Shown: positions 38,211 through 48,111, counted from the first letter of the stretch. The stretch: 64,000 nt of DNA from Sphingobium xanthum (GCF_019737615.1 NZ_JAHKKS010000014.1:1-64000); one strand, 5' to 3'. Notes: generated by a model from the sequence alone, not told the origin. Numbers and translations are program-made.

Positions 38211-39581
38211 TCAGCCGAGCGATGCTACCAGTTCCGCGATCTCGCCCTCGCCGGCCTGCCAGATAGCGCCGAACATCCCTTGCGCACCGAACAGCGTCTG
38301 GATGACGCCCCGGGCATCCTGCGTTGCCCAAAGCTCTGCAAAGCGTTCCGCGAGCGGATCGTCGACCGGGCCGTTGTCGCCGCGAACATGCCGCAGCCAG
38401 GCCGCGATGGCCGCGAGGATGACCGGGGAGCGCCGCCCGGCCGCGCGGTTGGCGGCCAGCGTCTCTAGCCAGCGCTGCGGGATCTTCTGGCTCCCATCCA
38501 TGGCGATCTGCGCCAGCCGATGGCCGAGCGCCGGATTGCCGAATCGCGCCAGCAGATCGTGGCGATAGGCATCGAGATCCTGCCCGGATGCGGGAGCGAT
38601 CGTCGGCGCCGCTTCGTCGCGCATCAGCCGGTCTGCCATGTCGCGCAGCGCCGGTACGCCGACTGCCTCATGTACATAGGCGACACCCTGCTGCAGCCCG
38701 AGATAGGCGAGGGCGGAATGCGCGCCGTTCAGCATGCGCAGCTTGGCTGTCTCATAAGCCTCGACCGACGGGACGAGCTGCGCGCCGACGCCTTCCCAGC
38801 GCGGGCGTGGCCCAGCGAAGCGGTCCTCGATCACCCATTGGCTGAACGGTTCGGTGACGATCGCGCCTTCATCGGTCGCGCCGATCGCGGCGGAGACGGC
38901 AATGCGATCCGCCGGTGCCGTGGCAGGCACGATCCGATCGATCATTGTGGAGGGGCAGGCGCATTCATGCTCGAACCAGCCGCGCAGGTCCGGGTCGTGC
39001 CGCTCCAGCCACGCGCTCATCAGTCGCGCAAGCTGGCGGCCATTATCGGCGAGGTTGTCGCAACTCAGGAGGCTGAGGCCGCCAAGCCCGGCGCGCCGCC
39101 GCGCGGCGAGGCCGGCGCCGAGAAAGGCATAGACGCTGCCGTCACCGGCAAGATCGGTATCCAGCGAGCCGTCCGCCGCCCGGCAATAGCCCTTTTCGGT
39201 GATCGTGAAGCTGACGATCCGCGTCTCGGGTGCGGCGATGCGCTCGACCACGGCGGCGGGTGTCTCGCTCGCGACCAGCACGCCGCGCACGGCGCCGATC
39301 AGGCGGATGCGCGTGCCATCTGCCGAGCGCTCGCTCAGCGTATAGAGTCCATCCTGCGGATTGAGCTGCGCCGCTACGCCGGGAGAGCGCAGCGATACGC
39401 CGGTGATTGCCCAGTCGCGGTCGCCCGAGTCCATCGCGCGGTCCGTGTACCAGGCCTGATGCGCGCGGTGGAACGCGCCGATGCCGATATGGACGATGCC
39501 GCTCGCCTGCGCGTCACGGTCATAGCCATAGGATTGCACGCCGGGCGCGAGCCGGTCCTGCGTCGCGCGGGACAGCCTCAC
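38211..39581 (-). CDS. Mannitol dehydrogenase-family uronate reductase (tagaturonate/fructuronate reductase)
   Basis: A 456-residue polyol dehydrogenase-family enzyme. The N-terminus VHIGIGAFHRAHQAWYTD is the cofactor motif of mannonate/altronate oxidoreductases, and the central KLRMLNGAHSALAYLG carries the family's Lys, Asn and His active-site residues. Such enzymes reduce D-fructuronate to mannonate (UxuB) or D-tagaturonate to altronate (UxaB). With altronate dehydratase but no mannonate dehydratase in the window, a UxaB-type role in galacturonate breakdown is favoured, although the sequence looks closer to UxuB. It begins at GTG 39581, overlapping the uxaC stop (GTGA). Confidence 0.83.
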   Translation of the reverse strand: MRLSRATQDRLAPGVQSYGYDRDAQASGIVHIGIGAFHRAHQAWYTDRAMDSGDRDWAITGVSLRSPGVAAQLNPQDGLYTLSERSADGTRIRLIGAVRGVLVASETPAAVVERIAAPETRIVSFTITEKGYCRAADGSLDTDLAGDGSVYAFLGAGLAARRRAGLGGLSLLSCDNLADNGRQLARLMSAWLERHDPDLRGWFEHECACPSTMIDRIVPATAPADRIAVSAAIGATDEGAIVTEPFSQWVIEDRFAGPRPRWEGVGAQLVPSVEAYETAKLRMLNGAHSALAYLGLQQGVAYVHEAVGVPALRDMADRLMRDEAAPTIAPASGQDLDAYRHDLLARFGNPALGHRLAQIAMDGSQKIPQRWLETLAANRAAGRRSPVILAAIAAWLRHVRGDNGPVDDPLAERFAELWATQDARGVIQTLFGAQGMFGAIWQAGEGEIAELVASLG

Positions 39582-40978
39582 AGCCTGTAGGCCTGCTTCA
39601 CCAGCCCGTAAGTGAGCTCGCGGGCCAGATCGGCCGCTTCCCAGTCTTCCAGGCGATGCTCGGCGACCAGCTCGGCGAGGAAACCGCAGTCGATCCGCCG
39701 GGCGACGTCGTGCCGCGCCGGAATAGAGAGGAAGGCGCGCGTGTCGTCGTTGAAGCCGACGGTGTTGTAGAAGCCCGCCGTCTCCGTGGTCATGCGGCGG
39801 AAGCGGCGCATCCCCTCGGGACTGTCATGGAACCACCAGGACGGCCCGAGCTTGAGGCAGGGATAATGCCCAGCGAGCGGCGCCAGTTCGCGCGCATAGC
39901 TGCTCTCGTCCAAGGTGAAGAGGATGATCGACAGCGAGGCCTCGTTGCCGAACCGGTCGAGCAAGGGCTTGAGCGCATGGACATAGTCGGTGCGCGTCGG
40001 GATATCGGCGCCTTTGTCGCGGCCGAAGCGCGCGAAGACCTGTGCGTTATGATTGCGGAACGAACCCGGGTGAATCTGCATGACCAGCCCGTCGTCGAGG
40101 CTCATCGCCGCCATTTCGGTGAGCATCTGCCCGCGGAACAGCTCGGCGTCGGCGGCCGAGACCTCCCCCTTGCTGACGCGCGCGAAGAGGTCTGCCGCTT
40201 CCGCCGTCGTGAGATTGGCGGTCAGCGCCGTCGGGTGGCCATGATCGGTCGAGGTGGCGCCCATCTGGGCGAAGAAGGCGCGGCGCTTGCGGTGGGCAGC
40301 GAGATAGCCGCTCCAGGAGAAGCAATCCTCGCCGCTCAGCTCGGAGAAGCGCGCCAGATTGTCTCGGAAGCCCTCGAACTCCGGATCGACGACCGGATCG
40401 GGTCGGTAGGCGGTGATGACATTGCCGCCCCAGTCGCTTTCCCGGATCGTGCGGTGATGCTCGAGCGTGTCGAGCGGGCTTTCCGTCGTCGCGATCGTCT
40501 CGATCCGATAGCGATCGAACAGGGCGCGGGGCCGGAAGGCATCGGTCGCCAGCGCGGCGGTGATCGTGTCGAAATAGAGGTCCGACGTGTCGGCCCCCAG
40601 CAGCACGTCGATGCCGAACGCTTCCGAGAATACCCAGTCCAGCCACATGCGCGAGGGTGTGCCACGGAAGAGATGATAGCGCTCCGCGAACAGGTGCCAG
40701 GCGGCGCGCGGATCGACGCTGCGATTGCGGACGCCGAGCGCTTCCATCGGTACGCCCTGCGAATAGAGCATGCGGAAGATGTAATGATCCGGCACCAGCA
40801 GCAGCTCGGTCGCGTTGCCGAACGGCGCGTTGCCGGCGAACCAGTAGGGGTCGGTGTGGCCATGCGGGCTGACGATCGGCAGATCGGCGATCTCGGCATA
40901 GAGCGTGCGCGCGATAGCCCGGACGTTCGGATCAGTGGGGAAGAGACGGTCGGGATGCAGGACGAGCGGCTTGGGCAC
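39578..40978 (-). CDS. uxaC: Uronate isomerase
   Basis: A 466-residue glucuronate/galacturonate isomerase, the usual family length. It has SPHGHTDPYWFAG near residue 40 with the metal His-x-His, WLDWVFSEAFGIDVLL, an MQIHPGSFRNHN segment and GFNDDTRAFLSIPARHD near the C-terminus. It converts D-glucuronate to D-fructuronate and D-galacturonate to D-tagaturonate. The GTG at 40978 is chosen because it gives the family N-terminus VPKPLVLHPDRLFP just after the GH43 stop. Open frame upstream lies inside the GH43 gene. Confidence 0.93.
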   Translation of the reverse strand: MPKPLVLHPDRLFPTDPNVRAIARTLYAEIADLPIVSPHGHTDPYWFAGNAPFGNATELLLVPDHYIFRMLYSQGVPMEALGVRNRSVDPRAAWHLFAERYHLFRGTPSRMWLDWVFSEAFGIDVLLGADTSDLYFDTITAALATDAFRPRALFDRYRIETIATTESPLDTLEHHRTIRESDWGGNVITAYRPDPVVDPEFEGFRDNLARFSELSGEDCFSWSGYLAAHRKRRAFFAQMGATSTDHGHPTALTANLTTAEAADLFARVSKGEVSAADAELFRGQMLTEMAAMSLDDGLVMQIHPGSFRNHNAQVFARFGRDKGADIPTRTDYVHALKPLLDRFGNEASLSIILFTLDESSYARELAPLAGHYPCLKLGPSWWFHDSPEGMRRFRRMTTETAGFYNTVGFNDDTRAFLSIPARHDVARRIDCGFLAELVAEHRLEDWEAADLARELTYGLVKQAYRL

Positions 40979-40989
40979 GGAGCGGTTAC

Positions 40990-42606
40990 TCAGTCTTCGA
41001 GGGCGGTGAAGGTGAAATTGCGGAAGATCGCCTCGCCGGGGCCGGCGGCGTAGAGGCCGGGGCGCAGCATCAGGAAGCCGCCGCGCACATTGTGATGATA
41101 GCCGGACACTTCCATTCCCCGGTCGAACTTGCGCCAGCTCTTTCCGCCGTCGCCGCTGGTGTGAAACGAGAGGATGTGGCGCCGGTTTGTGACCCGCATC
41201 CGCATCCGGCGGCCATGCGGATTGGCCGGACGGGCGCGCTCGATTCCATATTGATGGGTCACAAAGCGCATCTCGTCGAAGCCCAGGCCGCAATAGAGCT
41301 TATCATCATAAAATAGTATTAGTCCAGCGGTGCCGCCCGGTGGAATCTCGATGTCGCATTCGATTCTGTAGCTGGTGTCGCCGGCGATCAGCAGCAACGG
41401 CGATCCGCTCGAGGGTGCGCTGCCCTTGCTGGCGAAATGGAGGGCGCCGCCCTCGGCGCGCACACGCTTCGCCTCGTCCGGCGCGGGGCGGAAGAAGGAC
41501 CATTTGGTGCCGAGCTGGATAGCGGCGAAGTCGTCCGACAGGGCCATGCCATGCGGTAGGGCTTCCCCGCCGCGCGGCTTGGGGAGAGGGCGGGAGAGGT
41601 CGCCGCCGGTCATGCGGAACCAGCCGTCGTCGGTCCACTCGATGGGATCGAGCAGGCACTGGCGGCCAAGCGTCCAGAAGCCGGCTTCATAGCCATGATA
41701 GATCGACCACCAGCGCCCGTCCGGTGCTTCGACCAGCGAGGCGTGCCCGCGCGACCACCAGGCTTCGGCGGCGCTTTGCGAGCGGACCAGCGGATTGGCC
41801 GGATGATGCTCCCATGGCCCGTGGATCGACTTCGCCCGCGCCGCGATCACCATATGACCGGTCGGCGGGCCGGCCGTGCCGCCGACGGCGGTGAGCATGT
41901 AGAACCAGTCGCCATGGCGATGGATCTTCGGGCCTTCGGGGGAGAAACCCTCGACGTCCCACTCGTCCGGATAGCGCCAGGGATCATAGACATGCTCGAC
42001 CGGGCCGGCGAGCGACAGCCCGTCGTCGCTGAGGCGCACGCGATCGCCGCCGGAGAGGAACAGCCAGCGCGATCCATCCTCGCCGACCGCGTGGCAGGGG
42101 TCGATATGGTCGTGCAGGCCGAGCGGCTTGGGGTCGCTCCACGGGCCGTCGATATGATCGGCCCAGGTCACGTAAATCTCGTTCGGACTCGCCTTGACCG
42201 GGATATAGAGAAAGTAGCGGCCGCGATGCTTCTCGAGGCTGACAGCCCAGACCGAGCCGATATTCCTGTGCAGGGCGGGCTTGCGCGGTTGCCAGTTCAC
42301 CAGATCGCGCGAATGCCAGATGAGCAGGCCGGGATAGGAATCGAAGCTGGAGAAGGTGAGATAATAGTCCTTGCCGTCCTTGAGGATGGCGGGGTCCGAT
42401 CGATCGCCGGAAAGGACGGGATTGAGGAAGCTGCCATTGCCGAGATCGGCGATGCGCTGATTGTCCTTGCCGCGTGCCCAGCGTGGGGTTGGAGCAGGGG
42501 GATTGACTGCTGACGCTGCGGCTGCGGCTGCGGGGGCAATGCCCAGCCCGGTCGAGAGCAGGCCGAGTGAGCCGGCCTTCAGGGCCTCGCGACGATCGAA
42601 GTTCAT
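40990..42606 (-). CDS. Glycoside hydrolase family 43, exported
   Basis: A 538-residue GH43 enzyme. The N-terminus FDRREALKAGSLGLLSTG looks like a Tat-type signal. The five-bladed propeller (about residues 55-350) carries the general base Asp in GDRSDPAILK and the general acid Glu in WDVEGFSPEGPKI. The C-terminal 170 residues form a beta-sandwich like the GH43 C-terminal concanavalin-like domain. Likely substrates are arabinan or xylan-type side chains of pectin; specificity is inferred. The ATG at 42606 overlaps the esterase stop (ATGA). It is part of the operon headed by the TonB receptor. Confidence 0.87.
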   Translation of the reverse strand: MNFDRREALKAGSLGLLSTGLGIAPAAAAAASAVNPPAPTPRWARGKDNQRIADLGNGSFLNPVLSGDRSDPAILKDGKDYYLTFSSFDSYPGLLIWHSRDLVNWQPRKPALHRNIGSVWAVSLEKHRGRYFLYIPVKASPNEIYVTWADHIDGPWSDPKPLGLHDHIDPCHAVGEDGSRWLFLSGGDRVRLSDDGLSLAGPVEHVYDPWRYPDEWDVEGFSPEGPKIHRHGDWFYMLTAVGGTAGPPTGHMVIAARAKSIHGPWEHHPANPLVRSQSAAEAWWSRGHASLVEAPDGRWWSIYHGYEAGFWTLGRQCLLDPIEWTDDGWFRMTGGDLSRPLPKPRGGEALPHGMALSDDFAAIQLGTKWSFFRPAPDEAKRVRAEGGALHFASKGSAPSSGSPLLLIAGDTSYRIECDIEIPPGGTAGLILFYDDKLYCGLGFDEMRFVTHQYGIERARPANPHGRRMRMRVTNRRHILSFHTSGDGGKSWRKFDRGMEVSGYHHNVRGGFLMLRPGLYAAGPGEAIFRNFTFTALED

Positions 42607-43604
42607 CAGCCGAGGTCCGTCGTGCGAGCCCAGGCGCGCCACAGGTCGGGCCAAGCCTCGACCGGCTTGCCGATCGCCTTGCGCAGGCCGAAGCCGTGGC
42701 CGCCATGCTCGAAGAAATGTGCTTCGACGCGGATGCGGCGGGCCTTCAGCACGGCGTGGAGACGCAGGCTGTTCTCGATCGGCACGGCGTCGTCATCCTC
42801 GGCATGCAGCAGGAAATGCGGCGGCGCGTCGGCGGGGACGTTGCGGTCCGGCGAATGCGCGGCTTCCAGCGCGGGGGTGGGCGAGGGGCCGAGCAGCAGC
42901 GCGCGCGATCCGGCATGGGCAATGGCATGGTCCATGCTCACCACCGGATAGATGGGCGCGGCGCAGACCGGGCGGGCAGAGAGGCGATCCGCTGCGTCGA
43001 CGGAGCCATAGACTGAGGTTGCGAAGCGCGTAGCCAGATCGGCGCAGACATGGCCGCCGGCCGAGAAGCCCATGGCGGCGACGCGCTCGGGATCGATGGC
43101 GAAGTCGCGCGCGCGGTGACGGATCAGCCGCATCGCGCGCTGCGCATCGGCCAAGGGTGTGTTGGGGCCGGAGGACCAGCCTTCGCCGGGCAGGCGATAG
43201 AAGAGAACGAAGGCCGTGAACCCGCGCGCCGCGAGCCAGCGCGCCATTTCATAGCCTTCCTTGTCTACGACCACCCACCGATAGCCGCCGCCCGGCGTCA
43301 GCAGCACGGCGGCGCCATTGGGCCGGTCTGGACGAAAGACGACGAGACGCGGGCGGCTGATGCCCCAGACTGCCCGGTCGGTGACCAACGTGTCTGCCGA
43401 TCGCTCGTCGACCGTCTCGACCAGTGCCTTGGCCGGAGCGCCCGGCGCGCCGCCGGGCCAGAGATCGATCGTCTCGTTCGGCTGGGGCAGGCCGGGCGGC
43501 AGGCCCCTGGATGCAATCGGGGGCGGCGTTTGCGACGCCGCCCCCGTTGCCGCAAGTCCGGCGAAGAGGCCGGCGGTCAGGATTGCCCGTCGATCGAGCA
43601 TCAT
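42606..43604 (-). CDS. Alpha/beta hydrolase, acetylesterase-like, exported
   Basis: A 332-residue alpha/beta hydrolase with an N-terminal RRAILTAGLFAGLAATG signal. The nucleophile is in MGFSAGGHVC (G-x-S-x-G), the acid is probably in HAEDDDAVP, and the His is in EHGGHGFG. The oxyanion loop GGGYRWVV follows LLTPG. It belongs to the BD-FAE/acetyl xylan esterase-like group, so removal of acetyl groups from pectin or hemicellulose fragments is likely. It starts 47 bases after the TonB receptor stop and is coupled to the GH43 gene. Confidence 0.83.
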   Translation of the reverse strand: MMLDRRAILTAGLFAGLAATGAASQTPPPIASRGLPPGLPQPNETIDLWPGGAPGAPAKALVETVDERSADTLVTDRAVWGISRPRLVVFRPDRPNGAAVLLTPGGGYRWVVVDKEGYEMARWLAARGFTAFVLFYRLPGEGWSSGPNTPLADAQRAMRLIRHRARDFAIDPERVAAMGFSAGGHVCADLATRFATSVYGSVDAADRLSARPVCAAPIYPVVSMDHAIAHAGSRALLLGPSPTPALEAAHSPDRNVPADAPPHFLLHAEDDDAVPIENSLRLHAVLKARRIRVEAHFFEHGGHGFGLRKAIGKPVEAWPDLWRAWARTTDLG

Positions 43605-43651
43605 GGCCTGCTGCCTCTGTTCCTCCTGGTCCGCCGGATTGCTGCCGACCG

Positions 43652-46549
43652 TCACATCCGGAACCGTGCGCCGAACAGGATCGTCCGGCCGAAATGGTTG
43701 TTCTCGTAGTTCCGGTCGGCATCGAAGTCCGTATAGCGGTAGCGATAGGTGTCGGTGAGGTTGTTGCCCTCGACGGACACTTCCAGCCATTCGGTCACCT
43801 TGTAGCGAACCGACGCATCGATGTTCGTCGTGGCGCCATAGCCTTCCAGAAGATTGCCGGTGCCGCTCGCTCCCTCGTGATAACGGCTGCGATAGCTGAG
43901 CATCGCGCGTGCGCTGAACTTGCCGTCATCATAATAGAGCGTGCCGTTGAACGCCTGCTTGGAGACGTTGCCGAGCGTGTTCACGACCACGACGCCATTG
44001 GTGAGCGCGCCACTGGGCACCGTCGCCGGTCCTTGCAACGAATAGGTCGCATCGGAATCGATCAGCGTGGCGTTGGCCAGGATGCCGAAATTGCCGATGA
44101 AGCCGTCCGTGAAGACCTTGAACGGCAATTGCAGTGCCAACTCCACGCCCTTGAGGGTAGCGCCCGAGCCGTTGACGGTTGTCGAGAGCGTCCAGATCGG
44201 CTGGGATTGAAGCGCCGGATTGAGTGCCGCTGGCGACGAGGGGTTCAGCACCGATGCCGGCAGGCCGGTCTGTGTGAAGGTCGCTCCAGTGACCGAGGCG
44301 GAGGTCGTGAAGGTGTGGACATCCTTTTTGAAGAAGGCGACCGACGCCACGGCTTGCGGCGCGAAATACCATTCGAACGACAGGTCGTAGTTGGTTGCCT
44401 TATAGGGATTCAGGAAGGGATTGCCGCTTGTTACGCGGAAGTTGAAACCGTCGGCGGAGCCGCCCGGCGTCAGCGAGCCCAAGGTTGGACGGGTGATCAC
44501 GTCGGCAACGGCGCCGCGGATGATGAAGTTCTGCGTCGGGTAAAGCGCGATGTTCATCGACGGCAGCCAGTCGTCATAGTCCCGCGTCACGGTTGCCTTG
44601 ACGCCGCTATTGAGCCCGTATGAGGATTGTTCCGTCTTCATGTAACGCATGCCGGCGTTGAGCGCATAGTCGAGGCCGAGCAGGTCGCCCTTGGCGTCGA
44701 ACTGGAGATAACCGCCCTTGGTCGATTCCTGAACGCCGCGAATATTGCCCGAATCCGCCACCAGCGCGCGGCTGTAGAGGTTGGTGAATGCAGTCGCGGC
44801 AGGCAAGTTGGGAACCAGCCATTGATCGGTGTTGCCCGAGGGCTGGCCGGCCTTGCCGAGAGTGAACAGTTCGCTGAGCGCGGTCGTGACCGGGAAGCCA
44901 TAGACTGCCGTCGGCCCGAAGACGCTGGTGGGCGAGCAGGTCAGCGTGCCGAGCACGCGATCGAGACCGCCATTGCCGCAGACGGCCGTGTCGCGCGTAT
45001 AGGCTTCCGAATCGAAGTTGAAGCGCCGCCACACCGCGCCGGCCTTGACCGTGAAACCGTCGGTCACGTCCCATTCCGTGCGCAGCTGCACGGTCTTAAA
45101 CCGGTTCGTCACGTTGGAGGGGCGATCGCGGATTTCGGAGAGCTGGAAGTTGGCGGGATCGGTTACGCTTGTTCCGAAGGTGAGCTTGGGTTTCGCCATG
45201 TCGCTATAGTCATAGCTGTAGCCCTGAGCGTCGCGATCATCGAACGCGATCGTCGTCTCGACCGGAATGTCCGCATCCGACTTGGAAAAGCCGCCGAGCA
45301 GGGTGAAGCGGAAGCTGTCGCCGAGATCCTGATCCCAAGTGCCGCCGACCTGATAGAATTCCGTCGATGACTGCCGCAGATAATGTTCGGTGCGGACATA
45401 GGCGTCGTTCAGGGTCGCGGAGATCATGTTGCGATTGGCGTCATAAACGGGATTCACGACGTCCACCGACCGCTCGTTCGAGCGCAGCAGCACCTCGCCC
45501 CATTTCTCTTCGCGATCCTCCTTGAACTTCGAATAGAGGCCGTCGATCGAGATCTTGGTCGCGTCGGTCGGCGAGAATTGCAGCGAGCCGGTCAGGCCGA
45601 GGCGCTCGCGGTCATGGCTGACTTCGCCATAGCGCGGAATGCGCGGATGAAAGGCGAGAGCGGCCTGATCGCAGGCGGAGCTGAAGTTCTGGCGGTAGGT
45701 GCCGCCGCTATTGGGGCGGGTGGTCGTATAGACGAGATTGGGCGCGGTGCCCGTGGTGTTCCAGAAGCAGGACTGCCCATTCACCGAATCGAACGGCGTC
45801 TGGACCCAGCGAACGGTGTTGTTGCCCAGTTCAAGCGTGTGCGTCTTGGAATAGGCGCCCGAGAGCGACGCGCCGAACGTGCCCGCGTCATTGCGCCAGC
45901 TCAGCAAGGCGGCGACGCGCGGCCCGAGATCCTTGGACAAGTCGTTATAGGAGCCGACGACGGACAAAGCCCCGTGCAGCCCGGCCTTGCCGGCCAGCGG
46001 ATTGCCCGTGTTGAGATCGACCACGGCACCGAGCGAACCCTCATCGAGCGAGGCCTCGGCCGTCTTGCGCACGACGAGGCTGCTGAACAGCTCGGACGCG
46101 AAAACGTTGAAATCGAAGGCGCGGTCGCGATTGGACGAGGCGCCATCGGTCGAGGTGGCGACGGTCTCCATGCCGTTGACGCGAACGCGCGTGAACTGGG
46201 CGCCGAGACCGCGCACGGTAATGGCGCGGCCTTCGCCTGCGTCGCGCTGGATCGAGATGCCGGGAATACGCTGCAGCGATTCGGCGAGATTCTGGTCGGG
46301 GAACTTGGCAATGTCCTCGGCGACGATGGCATCGACCGCCGCGACGGAATCGCGCTTCACGTTGAGCGCTGCTTCGAGCGACTGGCGGAAGCCGGTGACG
46401 ATGATTTCCTGTTCGTCGCCTGCGGCTGGGGCATTGTCGCCTGCCTGATCGTCCGCGGCCTGGGCGCGCACCATCTGTGGCATCGCGAAGGCGCAGCTCA
46501 GCATGAGGCTCAGTCTGATCAGTGCCTGCCGGTTGCGTGTCCGACTCAT
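43652..46549 (-). CDS. TonB-dependent receptor, oligosaccharide type (TonB-Xanth-Caul)
   Basis: A 965-residue outer-membrane receptor of the large class typical of Caulobacter, xanthomonads and sphingomonads. Signal peptide, then QEIIVTGFRQSLEAALNVKR as TonB-box region, a plug domain with LAESLQRIPGISIQRDAGEG and ITVRGLGAQFTRVRVNGME, and a long barrel ending in FGARFRM. GGGAGGAGAG lies before the ATG. It heads an operon with esterase, GH43, uxaC and the uronate reductase, and a LacI-type operator lies 37 bases upstream. The likely cargo is oligogalacturonate made by the divergent pectate lyase. Confidence 0.92.
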   Translation of the reverse strand: MSRTRNRQALIRLSLMLSCAFAMPQMVRAQAADDQAGDNAPAAGDEQEIIVTGFRQSLEAALNVKRDSVAAVDAIVAEDIAKFPDQNLAESLQRIPGISIQRDAGEGRAITVRGLGAQFTRVRVNGMETVATSTDGASSNRDRAFDFNVFASELFSSLVVRKTAEASLDEGSLGAVVDLNTGNPLAGKAGLHGALSVVGSYNDLSKDLGPRVAALLSWRNDAGTFGASLSGAYSKTHTLELGNNTVRWVQTPFDSVNGQSCFWNTTGTAPNLVYTTTRPNSGGTYRQNFSSACDQAALAFHPRIPRYGEVSHDRERLGLTGSLQFSPTDATKISIDGLYSKFKEDREEKWGEVLLRSNERSVDVVNPVYDANRNMISATLNDAYVRTEHYLRQSSTEFYQVGGTWDQDLGDSFRFTLLGGFSKSDADIPVETTIAFDDRDAQGYSYDYSDMAKPKLTFGTSVTDPANFQLSEIRDRPSNVTNRFKTVQLRTEWDVTDGFTVKAGAVWRRFNFDSEAYTRDTAVCGNGGLDRVLGTLTCSPTSVFGPTAVYGFPVTTALSELFTLGKAGQPSGNTDQWLVPNLPAATAFTNLYSRALVADSGNIRGVQESTKGGYLQFDAKGDLLGLDYALNAGMRYMKTEQSSYGLNSGVKATVTRDYDDWLPSMNIALYPTQNFIIRGAVADVITRPTLGSLTPGGSADGFNFRVTSGNPFLNPYKATNYDLSFEWYFAPQAVASVAFFKKDVHTFTTSASVTGATFTQTGLPASVLNPSSPAALNPALQSQPIWTLSTTVNGSGATLKGVELALQLPFKVFTDGFIGNFGILANATLIDSDATYSLQGPATVPSGALTNGVVVVNTLGNVSKQAFNGTLYYDDGKFSARAMLSYRSRYHEGASGTGNLLEGYGATTNIDASVRYKVTEWLEVSVEGNNLTDTYRYRYTDFDADRNYENNHFGRTILFGARFRM

Positions 46550-46585
46550 AACTCTCTCCTCCCCTCGGCCGCTCTTGGCGGCTCA

Positions 46586-46600
46586 ATGATACCGGTGTCA
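46586..46600. promoter_or_regulatory. LacI-type operator 1, before TonB receptor operon
   Basis: Minus-strand TGACACCGGTATCAT. It shares TGACACCGGT exactly with four other sites in the window. On the minus strand it overlaps a possible -10 box (TATCAT) for the receptor operon, so bound repressor would block transcription. Confidence 0.75.
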
Positions 46601-46693
46601 TCAGTCTCTGGCGAGTCTCGCCGGGGCGAGATTTGCCGGACGCCCGACCGGAACTTTTCCGCTCTTGTTGTCGAAAAGTCCCTTGCACCGGCA

Positions 46694-46708
46694 TGGTAAC
46701 CGGTGTCA
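46694..46708. promoter_or_regulatory. LacI-type operator 2, before pectate lyase
   Basis: TGGTAACCGGTGTCA, the complement of TGACACCGGTTACCA and identical to operator 3 before kduI. It lies 54 bases before the pectate lyase ATG and about 94 bases from operator 1, so the divergent region carries two sites. Confidence 0.8.
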
Positions 46709-46761
46709 TCAAATTGCCTCGGCTTCCTCCGGCTGTCAAGAACGATAAGGAAGGATTGGAT

Positions 46762-48111
46762 ATGCATAGGTTCAAGGCGCGCATTTTCGCGGTGCTTTGC
46801 GTGCTGGCGGCGATCATCGCGATCCCCGCTGCGGCGGCGAATCACCCTGCGGATCCGACACGCGGCGGCGCGGGCGGACGGATTATCCGCGTGACCACCT
46901 TGGCCAAGGACGGGCCGGGTTCGCTGAAGGCCGCGATCGAGGCGAAAGGGCCGCGAATCGTCGTCTTCGAGGTCGGCGGCGTGATCGATCTGGAGCGCAG
47001 TTCGCTCAAGATCACCGAGCCGTTCCTCACCATTGCCGGCCAGACCGCGCCGTCGCCCGGCATCACGCTCATCCGCGCCGGCATCGATCTTGGCGGGCAT
47101 GACGTCATCCTGAGCCACATCCGCGTCATGACCGGCGTCGATGGCCAACCTCATCTCTCGGGCTGGGAAGCCGATGCGCTCTCCACGGTCGCGGCGCATG
47201 ATGTCGTCATCGAGCATTGCAGCTTCTTCTGGGGCATCGACGAGAACATGTCCGCTTCCGGCCCGCGCTTCAACGGGAAGGATCTGGCGGAGTGGCGGCG
47301 CAATACGAGCCACAACATCATCTTCCGCGACAATCTGGCGGCGGAGGGCCTCGCCAATGCCAGCCATCCCAAGGGTGAACACAGCAAGGGTTCGCTCATT
47401 CACGACAATGCGACCGGCATCGTCTTCTATCGCAATGTCTGGGCGCACAATGTCGAGCGCGCGCCGCTCATCAAGGGCGGCGCGCAGGCGCTGATGATCA
47501 ACAATCTGATCTACGATCCCGGCTACCGCGCAGTGCATTACAATCTCATGAGCCTGGAATGGGCAGGCTATCCTTATGTGACCGGTGAGATCACGGCGGT
47601 CGGAAATGTCATGCGTGGCGGCAACTCGACCGATCCTGGTCTGCCTTTCCTGATGCTGGGCGGCGACGGCGATCTGGCTTATTACGGCCGGGACAATGTC
47701 GCGGTGGACCGGCATGGCAACAATCTGCCGCAATTCGGCCGCTATGGCGTGACCAAGGCGAGGCTGCTGCCGGCGAACAAGCCGCTCGCCAGCCTGGCCG
47801 GCTATGACATACTGGCTTCGGGCGACGTGGAGACCAGCCTGCTCCAGACTGTCGGCGCGCGGCCATGGGATCGCCGCAATGACGAGATCCGCGTGCTGTT
47901 CTTCGTCGCCGAAGGGCGTGGCGAGATCATCGACGATGAGAAGGCTGTCGGCGGCTATCCGAAGCTTGCAGAGACCCGCGCGCCGTTCGTCGAGAAGGAC
48001 TGGAATATGGGCACGATGACGCCGCTTTCCGGCCGTTATCCCGGCGACAAGCGCGGCCCGCAGGAGAAGCTCTCGGATCGCGACAAGGCCATGCGCGAGA
48101 AGGCGAAGTGA
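46762..48111 (+). CDS. Pectate lyase family protein, secreted
   Basis: A 449-residue right-handed beta-helix protein with an N-terminal signal peptide (ending near IPAAAA). The opening IIRVTTLAKDGPGSLKAAIE is that of pectate lyase-like (PL1-type) proteins, and repeated coils follow with VVIEHCSFFWGIDENMS and GIVFYRNVWAHNVERAP. These enzymes cut polygalacturonate by beta-elimination, leaving unsaturated ends that feed KduI and KduD. AAGGA precedes the ATG. The GTG of the cupin gene overlaps its stop. The exact lyase family cannot be fixed by eye. Confidence 0.85.
   Translation: MHRFKARIFAVLCVLAAIIAIPAAAANHPADPTRGGAGGRIIRVTTLAKDGPGSLKAAIEAKGPRIVVFEVGGVIDLERSSLKITEPFLTIAGQTAPSPGITLIRAGIDLGGHDVILSHIRVMTGVDGQPHLSGWEADALSTVAAHDVVIEHCSFFWGIDENMSASGPRFNGKDLAEWRRNTSHNIIFRDNLAAEGLANASHPKGEHSKGSLIHDNATGIVFYRNVWAHNVERAPLIKGGAQALMINNLIYDPGYRAVHYNLMSLEWAGYPYVTGEITAVGNVMRGGNSTDPGLPFLMLGGDGDLAYYGRDNVAVDRHGNNLPQFGRYGVTKARLLPANKPLASLAGYDILASGDVETSLLQTVGARPWDRRNDEIRVLFFVAEGRGEIIDDEKAVGGYPKLAETRAPFVEKDWNMGTMTPLSGRYPGDKRGPQEKLSDRDKAMREKAK

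Noticed and set aside
43424-46699. Long open frames opposite the TonB receptor (about 400-440 codons)
   Set aside because: They run antisense through a clear receptor gene, are Arg/Gly-rich with no domain, and lack ribosome sites; they are a by-product of high GC.
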